From: Clostridium sp.
GTDB lineage: Bacteria > Bacillota > Clostridia > Clostridiales > Clostridiaceae
Direction: 5' to 3'
Length of the DNA: 5,964 bases
Assembly: GCA_018372555.1 (NCBI GenBank)
Contig: JAHAIU010000181.1
Location: 1 to 5,964 of the forward strand
The notes beneath the pieces are model-generated. The model had not been told where the DNA came from, did not search any database, and worked only from the letters and a program-made list of their open reading frames with translations. Of this stretch, positions 1-5,964 are shown in pieces (position 1 is the first letter of the stretch; each line of letters begins with the position of its first letter). Made by a program: the position numbers and the translations under genes.

Positions 1-34
1 AGGATTTAGCTATATTTTCAATTAATTCCTTCAT
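1..34 (-). CDS. khpA: KhpA, KH-domain RNA-binding protein (first 11 codons only)
   Basis: Only the N-terminus, MKELIENIAKS, is in the window; the rest lies beyond position 1. This peptide closely matches the usual start of the small (about 75-80 residue) KH-domain protein KhpA/YlqC, and the place directly after rpsP is its standard position in Firmicutes. In Streptococcus, KhpA pairs with KhpB to bind RNAs and affects cell division; that is family knowledge, and no KH motif is visible here. The ATG at 34-32 is preferred. An in-frame GTG at 40-38 is the only alternative, because an in-frame TAA lies at 49-47. The nearest good Shine-Dalgarno sequence is unusually far upstream (68-75), with a hairpin between. 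The gap to the rpsP stop is 46 nt without a terminator, so co-transcription is expected. Confidence 0.85.
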   Translation of the reverse strand, partial: MKELIENIAKS

Positions 35-40
35 AAACAC

Positions 41-63
41 CTGTAATTATATAATAATTACAG
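41..63 (-). promoter_or_regulatory. Perfect hairpin between the khpA Shine-Dalgarno and start codon
   Basis: Positions 41-50 (CTGTAATTAT) and 54-63 (ATAATTACAG) are exact reverse complements separated by three bases, giving a 10-bp stem with a 3-nt loop. It lies between the Shine-Dalgarno at 68-75 and the ATG of khpA at 34-32. The linear spacing is 33 nt, far too long for normal initiation, but folding out the 23-nt hairpin leaves about 10 nt. The stem is AT-rich, so its stability is moderate. No U-tract follows on the transcript, so it is not an intrinsic terminator. The geometry is seen directly; a role in translation initiation is inferred. Confidence 0.7.
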
Positions 64-67
64 AGTT

Positions 68-75
68 CACCTCCT
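68..75 (-). promoter_or_regulatory. Shine-Dalgarno sequence distant from khpA start
   Basis: The minus strand reads AGGAGGTG, a near-perfect complement to the 16S rRNA 3' end, just after the rpsP stop codon. No plausible start codon lies 5-10 nt downstream that opens a meaningful frame. The first usable starts are the khpA GTG (40) and ATG (34), 27 and 33 nt away, beyond the hairpin at 41-63. A weak AGGTG at 42-38 close to the ATG is a poor alternative site. Confidence 0.7.
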
Positions 76-80
76 AAAAA

Positions 81-326
81 TTACTTATTTAATCCTGCTT
101 GAGTAAATAGTCTCTTAACTACATCTGTAGGTTGAGCTCCATTTTGAACCCATTTAGTAGCTTTTTCTTCGTTGATTTTGATTTCAGCTGGTTCAGTTAA
201 AGGATTGTAGTATCCAATTTCTTCGATGAATCTTCCATCTCTTGGTGCTCTTGAATCAGCAACAACTATTCTATAGAAAGGAGCTTTCTTAGCACCCATT
301 CTTCTTAATCTAATTTTTACTGCCAT
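81..326 (-). CDS. rpsP: 30S ribosomal protein S16
   Basis: This 81-residue protein is full length for bacterial S16, a primary 16S rRNA binder needed for assembly of the 30S body. It is basic and matches the family throughout: MAVKIRLRRMGAKKAPFYR at the N-terminus, then VVADSRAPRDGRFIEEIGYY at about 21-40, NPLTEP at 41-46, and a GAQPTDVVKRLF segment near the C-terminus. The ATG start is supported by an AAAGGAGGTG ribosome binding site at 335-344, eight bases upstream, one of the strongest in the window and fitting for a ribosomal protein. It lies 34 nt after the ffh stop with no promoter or terminator in between, so it is very probably co-transcribed with ffh and followed by khpA. Nothing is unusual in the protein itself. 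Confidence 0.98.
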   Translation of the reverse strand: MAVKIRLRRMGAKKAPFYRIVVADSRAPRDGRFIEEIGYYNPLTEPAEIKINEEKATKWVQNGAQPTDVVKRLFTQAGLNK

Positions 327-360
327 GTCTTTTTCACCTCCTTTAAAAAATGATAATATA

Positions 361-1713
361 TTAACTCATAAATGGCATTTTACCAAAGAATCCTTTTTTA
401 GATTTCTTTTGTAGAGATTTCATTTGTTTCATTTGTTTTCTCATTACATCAAATCCCTTAATGAGTTTATTAACTTCTTGTAGTGACGTTCCTGAGCCTT
501 TTGCTATTCTCTTTTTCCTTGAAGAAGAGCCTGCAAGAAGCTTCGGATTTCTTCTTTCTTTAGGTGTCATTGAAAAGATTATTGCCTTAACTCTTGATAA
601 CTGTTTTTCACCAGCATCAAAGTCAAAATCCTTCATTTCCTTTGGAAGTCCAGGTATCATCTCCATAATCTTACTTAATGATCCTAATTTTTTCATTTGT
701 TCCATTGCTGTCAAATAATCTTCATAAGTAAAATCATTTTCTAGCATTTTTGCACTTAATTCTTGAGCTTCTTTATCATCAAAGGCTTGCTGAGCTTTTT
801 CTATTAAAGATAAAACATCTCCCATCCCTAATATTCTTGAAGCCATTCTATCAGGATAGAATACTTCAAAATCACTCATTTTTTCACCTACACCAATATA
901 TTTAATAGGTTTTTCAGTAATATGTCTAATTGATAAAGCTGCTCCACCTCTAGTGTCTCCATCTAGCTTAGTTAATATCACACCAGATACATCTAATGTG
1001 CTATTAAAGCTTTCAGCTACATTTACTGCATCTTGACCTGTCATAGAATCTACAACAAGTAAGATTTCTTGAGGTTTTACTTCAGCTTTTATGGATTTTA
1101 ATTCATCCATAAGACTTTCATCAATATGAAGTCTACCAGCTGTATCTATAATTATTACATTATTTCCATTTTCTCTTGCGTGAGCTATCCCAGCTTTTGC
1201 TATATCAACTGGATTAACTTTATCACCCATTTGGAAAACTGGAATATCAATTTGCTTTCCAACTACCTCTAATTGCTTTATAGCTGCTGGTCTATATATA
1301 TCGCAGGCTACAAGTAAAGGCCTTTTATTTTGCTTTCTAAGCTGCAAAGCAAGCTTTCCACTCATGGTAGTTTTACCAGCCCCTTGCAGACCAACCATCA
1401 TTATAACTGTTGGACCTACAGAGTTAAAGTTTAATTTACTTTCACTACCACCCATAAGTTCAGTAAGTTCATCGTTAACTATTTTTATAACTTGTTGCGC
1501 TGGAGTTAGACTTTCTAATACATCATTTCCAACACATTTTTCGCTTACTTTTGAAATAAACTGTTTAACAACTTTAAAGTTAACATCTGCTTCTAATAAA
1601 GCTAACTTTACTTCCCTCATAGCTTCTTTAATATCTTTTTCAGTAAGCTTTCCTTTACCTCTAAGTTTTTTAAAAGCTTCCTGTAATTTGTCGGATAAAC
1701 CTTCAAAAGCCAT
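361..1713 (-). CDS. ffh: Signal recognition particle GTPase Ffh (SRP54)
   Basis: Ffh binds the SRP RNA and signal sequences emerging from the ribosome, then docks with FtsY at the membrane. At 450 residues it is the normal length and intact. The N domain (about 1-90) precedes the G domain, which carries the P-loop GLQGAGKTT at 108-116, DIYRPAA at 138-144, DTAGR at 190-194, TKLDGDTRGG at 248-257 and GVGE at 274-277. The M domain starts near 298. It has a methionine-rich finger-loop region at about 337-365, the SRP RNA-binding helix-turn-helix with SRKKRIAKGSGTS at 398-410, and a basic, Met-rich tail. The start has AGGAGG at 1721-1726, seven bases upstream. The ylxM stop is 19 nt upstream, so the two are one transcriptional unit, read from the promoter at 2087-2115 and probably also from upstream. 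The SRP RNA gene itself is not in the window. Confidence 0.98.
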   Translation of the reverse strand: MAFEGLSDKLQEAFKKLRGKGKLTEKDIKEAMREVKLALLEADVNFKVVKQFISKVSEKCVGNDVLESLTPAQQVIKIVNDELTELMGGSESKLNFNSVGPTVIMMVGLQGAGKTTMSGKLALQLRKQNKRPLLVACDIYRPAAIKQLEVVGKQIDIPVFQMGDKVNPVDIAKAGIAHARENGNNVIIIDTAGRLHIDESLMDELKSIKAEVKPQEILLVVDSMTGQDAVNVAESFNSTLDVSGVILTKLDGDTRGGAALSIRHITEKPIKYIGVGEKMSDFEVFYPDRMASRILGMGDVLSLIEKAQQAFDDKEAQELSAKMLENDFTYEDYLTAMEQMKKLGSLSKIMEMIPGLPKEMKDFDFDAGEKQLSRVKAIIFSMTPKERRNPKLLAGSSSRKKRIAKGSGTSLQEVNKLIKGFDVMRKQMKQMKSLQKKSKKGFFGKMPFMS

Positions 1714-1732
1714 ATTAAACCCTCCTATGATT

Positions 1733-2062
1733 CTATAACTCTTCCAATATATTTTTGTATCTATTATAATCTTCTTTAGTTATTGAATATTTTTCTTCAA
1801 ACTCTTTTAGAAGATTATTTATTGTTTTTTCTTGCTCAAAACTTTTCTTAAGCAAGCTAAGCTTCTCTTCATAGGATAGAAATTGTTTATAACATCTCTT
1901 AATTAAATCATGGATAGCTTGACGACTTGTGTTATTTAATTCAGCAATTTCAGCTAAGGATAAATCCTCATTATAATAAAGCTCCATAATTCTATACTGT
2001 TTTTCCGTTAATAATGGCCCGTATAAATCCATTAATAATGAAATCTCAACCCTATCTTCCAT
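1733..2062 (-). CDS. ylxM: YlxM family SRP-associated helix-turn-helix protein
   Basis: This 109-residue protein belongs to the YlxM/p13 family (UPF0122), found next to ffh in Firmicutes. Residues about 16-60 resemble a sigma-factor region 4 helix-turn-helix: LTEKQYRIMELYYNEDLS, then LAEIAELNNTSRQAIHDLIKR. Residues about 60-109 are charged and helical, probably a coiled coil. Streptococcal YlxM has been reported to associate with SRP components and modulate Ffh GTPase activity, so despite its DNA-binding look it may act on the SRP; neither role can be proved from sequence. The ATG at 2062 has a modest AAGGTG site at 2068-2073, five bases upstream. A second ATG at 2067 is out of frame and ends after 11 codons. 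It is the first gene after the promoter at 2087-2115, giving a leader of only about 17 nt. Confidence 0.93.
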   Translation of the reverse strand: MEDRVEISLLMDLYGPLLTEKQYRIMELYYNEDLSLAEIAELNNTSRQAIHDLIKRCYKQFLSYEEKLSLLKKSFEQEKTINNLLKEFEEKYSITKEDYNRYKNILEEL

Positions 2063-2086
2063 TCCATCACCTTACCCACAAAAGAG

Positions 2087-2115
2087 ATTTTAACAAAACA
2101 ATTTCTTACTGTCAA
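2087..2115 (-). promoter_or_regulatory. Sigma-A promoter for ylxM-ffh-rpsP
   Basis: On the minus strand the -35 box TTGACA (2115-2110) is a perfect consensus and the -10 box TAAAAT (2092-2087) matches five of six positions. The spacer is exactly 17 nt, and a TG one base before the -10 makes an extended -10. Transcription should start near 2079-2080, giving a leader of about 17 nt before the ylxM ATG. It lies in the only sizeable gap of the window and would express ylxM, ffh, rpsP and downstream genes independently of smc and ftsY. The boxes are seen; activity is inferred. Confidence 0.85.
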
Positions 2116-2130
2116 GTACTTTTACTTAAC
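2111..2130 (-). repeat. Inverted repeat overlapping the -35 box
   Basis: The arms GTTAAGTA and TACTTGAC (minus strand) flank a 4-base AAAG loop. They pair over eight positions, one of them a G-U wobble in RNA and a mismatch in DNA. The proximal arm covers most of the TTGACA -35 box. No U-tract follows, so it is unlikely to terminate ftsY transcripts. It could be an operator or simply chance in AT-rich DNA. Confidence 0.45.
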
Positions 2131-2155
2131 ACCCTATAAAAATTTAAAATGAAGA

Positions 2156-3073
2156 CTAGAACAGTGCTTCTGCAAAGCTTTCTGCATCAAATTCCTGAAG
2201 GTCTTCTATCCCTTCCCCTACTCCTATGTATCTTACAGGAATATTTAAAGAGTTCTTTATAGATATAACTACTCCACCTTTAGCTGTACCATCTAGCTTA
2301 GTTAATATAATTCCGTCTATAGGACATGCCTCCATAAATTGTTTCGCTTGAATTACAGCATTTTGACCTGTTGTTGCATCTAAAACTAATAATGTTTCCT
2401 TTGCTACTCCATTAAATTCTCTATCTATTATTCTTCCTATCTTAGATAATTCATCCATAAGATTTTTCTTATTATGAAGTCTTCCAGCAGTATCACATAT
2501 TAATAAATCTGTATTTCTTGATTTAGCAGCATTTACAGCATCAAAAACTACTGCAGCAGGATCTGATCCTTCACTATGCTTAATTAAATCTACACCAGCT
2601 CTTTGACTCCATACTTCAAGCTGATCTATTGCAGCTGCTCTAAATGTATCTGCTGCTGCAAGTAAAACTTTCTTTCCTTCTGCTTTATTTTTCGCAGCAA
2701 GCTTTCCTATTGAAGTAGTTTTACCAACTCCATTTACACCTATAACTAATAATACCTTTTTACCTTTTTCTTCTTCTACTTCCTCAGCACCTTCAAGTAA
2801 CATATCTCTTATTACTTCTTTTAAAGCAGGATATACTAAACTTGGATCATTAATTTTTTCTTTTCTAATTTTAGCCTTTAATCTATCTATTATTTCTAAA
2901 GTAGTATCCATACCTATATCAGACATAACTAATATTTCTTCAAGTTCTTCATATAGATCTTCATCTATAGTTATTGCAAGCTTTAAAGTTTCATTTATTT
3001 TATCTGTTAATGCATCCTTTGTCTTTGATAAACCAGATTTTAAATTGTCAAATATCTTTCCAAATATAGCCAT
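2156..3073 (-). CDS. ftsY: Signal recognition particle receptor FtsY
   Basis: FtsY is the membrane-associated GTPase that receives Ffh-ribosome complexes; the two form a composite GTPase site and hydrolyse GTP together. This 305-residue protein is the compact NG form, without the long acidic A domain of E. coli FtsY, as is usual in Gram-positives. Residues 1-20 (MAIFGKIFDNLKSGLSKTKD) look like an amphipathic membrane-targeting helix. The N domain runs to about 100. The G domain has GVNGVGKTT at 112-120, DTFRAAA at 142-148, DTAGR at 194-198, TKLDGTAKGG at 258-267 and GVGE at 284-287. The C-terminus ends in the family's typical DLQEFDAESFAEALF. The start is set by AGGAGG at 3080-3085, six bases upstream. 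This site overlaps the smc stop codon, so translation is likely coupled to smc. Transcription must come mainly from upstream, as the intergenic distance to smc is 10 nt. Confidence 0.98.
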   Translation of the reverse strand: MAIFGKIFDNLKSGLSKTKDALTDKINETLKLAITIDEDLYEELEEILVMSDIGMDTTLEIIDRLKAKIRKEKINDPSLVYPALKEVIRDMLLEGAEEVEEEKGKKVLLVIGVNGVGKTTSIGKLAAKNKAEGKKVLLAAADTFRAAAIDQLEVWSQRAGVDLIKHSEGSDPAAVVFDAVNAAKSRNTDLLICDTAGRLHNKKNLMDELSKIGRIIDREFNGVAKETLLVLDATTGQNAVIQAKQFMEACPIDGIILTKLDGTAKGGVVISIKNSLNIPVRYIGVGEGIEDLQEFDAESFAEALF

Positions 3074-3083
3074 AATAAGCCTC

Positions 3084-5964
3084 CTAATTACTTTTACTTA
3101 AATCTACAGAAACTACTTTAGATACACCTTTTTCTTCCATAGTGACACCATACATAACATCACTAGCTTCCATAGTTCCTTTTCTATGAGTAATAACAAT
3201 AAACTGTATATTTTCTGAAAATTCTTTTAAGAATTCAGCGTATCTATAAACATTGGCATCATCTAAAGCTGCCTCTATTTCATCTAAGATACAGAAAGGA
3301 GTAGGTTTCATTTTTAAAATTGCAAATAATAATGCAATTGCAGAAAGAACTTTTTCTCCTCCAGACATCAAATTAATATTTTGAAGTTTTTTCCCTGGTG
3401 GCTGAACATTTATTTCAATGTTTGCTGTAAGTTCGTCTCCTTCTCCTAATATCAATTCAGCTGTTCCACCTTTAAATAAATCCTTAAAGGTTTCTCCAAA
3501 GTTTTCATTTAAAATTTTAAAGTTTTCTTTAAATAGCTCTTGCATTTTAACTGTCATTTCATTAATTACTTTTAAAAGCTCTTCTTTTGCTTTATTTAAG
3601 TCCTCTTCTTGAGTAGACATAAAATTATATTTTTCAACAACTTCCTCATACTCTGCTATTGCAGCTAAATTCACTGTTCCTAAAGCTGAAATCTTAGCTT
3701 TTAATTTAAATATATCATCTTTAGTCTCTGCAATATTAAATACCTCTATTGCAATTTCCATAGCTTCTGCTAAGGTTAAGTTTAATTCATCATTTAATCT
3801 AAAATAATAACCTTCTCTTTCACTTTCTAATTTAGCATAGGAAATTTCTTTTTTATTTAACTCATTTTCTAAACTTCTTATTTCCTCTATTAAATTATTA
3901 GCTTCTACATCTTTTATTTTTAACTTATCTTTTAATGTTATTCTTTTAGCTTCATCATATTTAAATATCTCTTCAAGATCTTTCAGTCTAGAATTTATAT
4001 TGTTTATAACCTCAATATTTTTTTCAATTTCATCCTTTAAGTAGTTTATGTTATTATGCTTCTCATTATTGTCATTTTTAAGAGAAGAAATTCTTTCTTC
4101 TTTTTCTTTTTCTTCTTTTTCTTTTCTCTTAATATCTACTTGTCTTCCATAAACTATTTCATCTAATTTTGCCTTACTAATTTTAACTTTTATACTTTCA
4201 TCCTTAGCATCATTATATGAATTTTTCTTTTCTAAAAGGTTATTTTGCATAAGCATAACCTTTTCTTTATTGTTTTCATTTTCTATTTTTAAATTAGAAA
4301 GAGCTTCTTCCTTACTTTTAACATCTAGTATTAATCTATTTAAGGTTTCCTTATTTAAAGAAAGTTCTTTTTTAGAAACCTCAAGGGAATTTTTAAGCTT
4401 TAAACTCTCACTTTCAAGTGCTTTCACTTCACCATCTAACCTTGTGATTTCAATAACTTTTTCATGAACTTCATCACTTTTATTTAATATATCTTCATCA
4501 ATTAACTTAACTTCTTCTCTAATTTTATTAAGCTCATTAACTTCTAAAGAATACTTTTCCTTATTATCTTTTAATGAATCTTCAAGCTCATGTAATTCTC
4601 TTTTTCTACTTAAAATACTTGAGTTACTTTTCTTATATATACTTCCTCCAGTTAAAGCTCCACCAGGACTTATAACTTCTCCGTGAAGAGTTACTATCCT
4701 AAATTTATAACCACAGGCTTTTGAAATATTTAAAGCTGCATCCATATCCTTTGCTATTATTGTTTTTCCTAAACTATAATCCATGATATTTTTATATATG
4801 CTATCATAGCTTATTAAATCAGATGCAATTCCTAAATATCCATCTATACTTAATATATCTTTACTAACATTAAGCTTATTCCCCTTAATTATATTAAGAG
4901 GTAAAAATGTTGCCCTACCTAAAGAGTTCTTCTTTAAATACTCTATTAAAAGCTTTGCATTTTTTTCATTTTCAGTAATAACATTAGATATTGCTCCACC
5001 TAAAGCAACTTCAATAGCTGTTTCTAAACTTCTATCTACTGTAAATATTTCTCCTAATACCTTAGTACCTTTTCCATAAGGTAAACTTCCAGAGTCTATT
5101 CTTTCCATTAACCTTTTTATAGATAACTGATAACCTTCATAGCTTTTTTCTAAATCCTTTAAAGTACCAAGCTTACCTTCTAAATTATTTATTTTCTTAG
5201 AATAATCTCTTATTAATAATTCCTTCTTATTTGCTTTAGAATTTAAGACACCAATATTTCTTCTTCTAGTTACTATCTCTTCTTCTAAATTTTCTTTTTC
5301 TTTCTTTAAACCTTTAATATTCTCATTAATGCTTAAGATTGTAGCTAAGTTAATACTTATATTTCCTTCTATTGCTTTAAGGCTACTTTCACCATTAACA
5401 CTTAATTCTTCTTTACTGCTAATTTCCTTATTCATTAAAGAAATATTGTTATTAATTTCAGAAGTCTTTCTTAAGATTTCAAATTCTTCTTCCTTTATTC
5501 TTTGAATTTCTTTTTCTAAAGATTGTATTTCTGAATTTAAACTGCTACTCTTTTCTTCTAAAGATTTAATTGAATTTTCCTCTTCTATTTGCTTCTTTAT
5601 TTTCTCTTCAAGATCTTTTTCAATAATTAATTTTTCTTCTCTTGATTTAATTACTTCTTTTTCTAATATTTTTACTTGTAATAGATCCTTCTCTATTATT
5701 TCTTCATAATTCTTTATTCTTTCTTTGAAAATTTCTATATCTTTTAAACCTTTATTTACTTCTTCTTTTTTACTATAGTATTCTGTCTTTTCTTCTTTAT
5801 TTTTACTTTCTAAGGCTTCTATTTCTTTTTCTATATCTACTAAGATCTGTCTTTCACTTATTAATTTTTTCCTATTCTCTTCGATATCAGATATTTTTGC
5901 ACCTATAACTTTATTTACCTCTTCTATATCATTATCAATATTTTTAATATTGTTAACTAATAAA
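3084..5964 (-). CDS. smc: Chromosome partition/condensation protein Smc (5' end outside window)
   Basis: Smc dimers work with ScpA and ScpB as the ATP-driven bacterial condensin. The window holds about 960 codons of a protein usually near 1185 residues, so the N-terminal head with Walker A is beyond 5964. The frame has no stop from 5435 to the edge (176 further codons, rich in Glu, Lys and Ile), so the ATG at 5435 is internal. Domain order: N-terminal coiled-coil arm (4.6-kb boundary upward, about 5070-5964); hinge at about 4626-5069, with AIEVALGGAISNVI, LGRATFLPL and the glycine-rich SPGGALTGGS; the returning coiled coil (about 3620-4625); then the C-terminal head. The head shows the ABC signature MSGGE at 3354-3368, Walker B FCILDE with catalytic Glu at 3279-3281, the D-loop ALDDANV, and the H-loop VITHRKGTM. 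All catalytic residues in view are intact. The stop codon TAG at 3084-3086 overlaps the ftsY ribosome binding site. Confidence 0.97.
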   Translation of the reverse strand, partial: LLVNNIKNIDNDIEEVNKVIGAKISDIEENRKKLISERQILVDIEKEIEALESKNKEEKTEYYSKKEEVNKGLKDIEIFKERIKNYEEIIEKDLLQVKILEKEVIKSREEKLIIEKDLEEKIKKQIEEENSIKSLEEKSSSLNSEIQSLEKEIQRIKEEEFEILRKTSEINNNISLMNKEISSKEELSVNGESSLKAIEGNISINLATILSINENIKGLKKEKENLEEEIVTRRRNIGVLNSKANKKELLIRDYSKKINNLEGKLGTLKDLEKSYEGYQLSIKRLMERIDSGSLPYGKGTKVLGEIFTVDRSLETAIEVALGGAISNVITENEKNAKLLIEYLKKNSLGRATFLPLNIIKGNKLNVSKDILSIDGYLGIASDLISYDSIYKNIMDYSLGKTIIAKDMDAALNISKACGYKFRIVTLHGEVISPGGALTGGSIYKKSNSSILSRKRELHELEDSLKDNKEKYSLEVNELNKIREEVKLIDEDILNKSDEVHEKVIEITRLDGEVKALESESLKLKNSLEVSKKELSLNKETLNRLILDVKSKEEALSNLKIENENNKEKVMLMQNNLLEKKNSYNDAKDESIKVKISKAKLDEIVYGRQVDIKRKEKEEKEKEERISSLKNDNNEKHNNINYLKDEIEKNIEVINNINSRLKDLEEIFKYDEAKRITLKDKLKIKDVEANNLIEEIRSLENELNKKEISYAKLESEREGYYFRLNDELNLTLAEAMEIAIEVFNIAETKDDIFKLKAKISALGTVNLAAIAEYEEVVEKYNFMSTQEEDLNKAKEELLKVINEMTVKMQELFKENFKILNENFGETFKDLFKGGTAELILGEGDELTANIEINVQPPGKKLQNINLMSGGEKVLSAIALLFAILKMKPTPFCILDEIEAALDDANVYRYAEFLKEFSENIQFIVITHRKGTMEASDVMYGVTMEEKGVSKVVSVDLSKSN
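4091..4130. repeat. 40-base polypyrimidine tract with a mirror repeat inside smc
   Basis: The plus strand is C/T only for 40 bases. Within it, 4094-4118 is a perfect mirror repeat centred on C4106, reading the same forwards and backwards on one strand. It encodes KEKEEKEKEE-type coiled-coil sequence on the minus strand, so amino-acid composition explains most of it. Such tracts can form intramolecular triplex DNA and are prone to slippage. Confidence 0.6.

Noticed and set aside
41..63. Intrinsic terminator after rpsP
   Set aside because: The stem is perfect but followed by GTGTTTATG and not by a U-tract, and khpA starts at once after it.
461..718. Plus-strand open frame of 85 codons
   Set aside because: It lies wholly antisense to the conserved M domain of ffh, has no ribosome binding site of note and an implausible low-complexity product. 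It is a shadow frame.
1364..1738. Plus-strand open frame of 124 codons
   Set aside because: It is antisense to the ffh N and G domains, whose reading frame is unambiguous. The product resembles nothing known.
2032..2067. Out-of-frame ATG at 2067 upstream of ylxM opening an 11-codon leader peptide
   Set aside because: The AAGGTG ribosome binding site directly abuts this ATG, leaving no spacing, whereas it fits the ylxM ATG at 2062. The frame ends quickly and shows no regulatory codon pattern.
2111..2130. Intrinsic terminator for ftsY
   Set aside because: The stem is short and AT-rich, and no run of U follows it on the transcript. Read-through into ylxM is more likely.
2156..3073. FtsY as a truncated gene because it lacks an acidic A domain
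   Set aside because: Gram-positive FtsY proteins are commonly near this length. The start has an excellent ribosome binding site and the N-terminal amphipathic helix is present.
3354..3368. MSGGE in place of LSGGE in the Smc ABC signature as a possible defect
   Set aside because: Serine, both glycines and glutamate are intact, and the hydrophobic first position tolerates Met. This looks like a normal family variant.
3418..3612. Plus-strand open frame of 64 codons
   Set aside because: It is antisense to the C-terminal smc region. The serine/phenylalanine-rich product is the reverse complement of Lys/Glu-rich coding sequence.
4270..4467. Plus-strand open frame of 65 codons
   Set aside because: It is antisense to the Smc coiled coil; same composition artefact.

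Overview
The window reads as a very AT-rich Firmicutes chromosome, most likely Clostridium sensu stricto. The reasons are strong A/T third-position codon use, strong AGGAGG ribosome binding sites, and protein sequences that look clostridial. I cannot fix the species. All genes lie on the minus strand, so transcription runs from high to low coordinates. The order is smc (5' end outside the window), ftsY, ylxM, ffh, rpsP, then the first 11 codons of khpA. This is the conserved Firmicutes core locus in which smc and the signal recognition particle (SRP) genes lead into the rpsP-khpA-rimM-trmD-rplS ribosome cluster. No mobile element, CRISPR array, tRNA, rRNA or pseudogene was seen.

Region by region: 3084-5964 is smc, missing roughly its first 225 residues. 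The frame is open to the window edge, so the ATG at 5435 is an internal methionine and not the start. 2156-3073 is ftsY, whose ribosome binding site overlaps the smc stop codon. 2063-2155 is the only sizeable gap (93 bp). It holds a near-consensus sigma-A promoter for the downstream genes, with an imperfect inverted repeat across its -35 box. 1733-2062 is ylxM, 361-1713 is ffh and 81-326 is rpsP. 35-80 is a short leader in which a perfect 10-bp hairpin sits between the Shine-Dalgarno sequence and the start codon of khpA. 1-34 is the beginning of khpA. No gene-free stretch exceeds 300 bases.

Functionally, Ffh and FtsY are the paired GTPases of co-translational membrane targeting, and YlxM is a small SRP-associated helix-turn-helix protein encoded between them. 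Smc organises the chromosome. RpsP and KhpA serve the ribosome and RNA binding. No intrinsic terminator is visible between any genes. The simplest model is one long transcript from smc, boosted by an internal promoter in front of ylxM.

I did not find an undescribed gene system: the genes are ordinary housekeeping genes. The parts worth a second look are non-coding: the hairpin inside the khpA ribosome binding site, the repeat over the -35 box of the internal promoter, and a 40-base polypyrimidine tract with a perfect mirror repeat inside smc.
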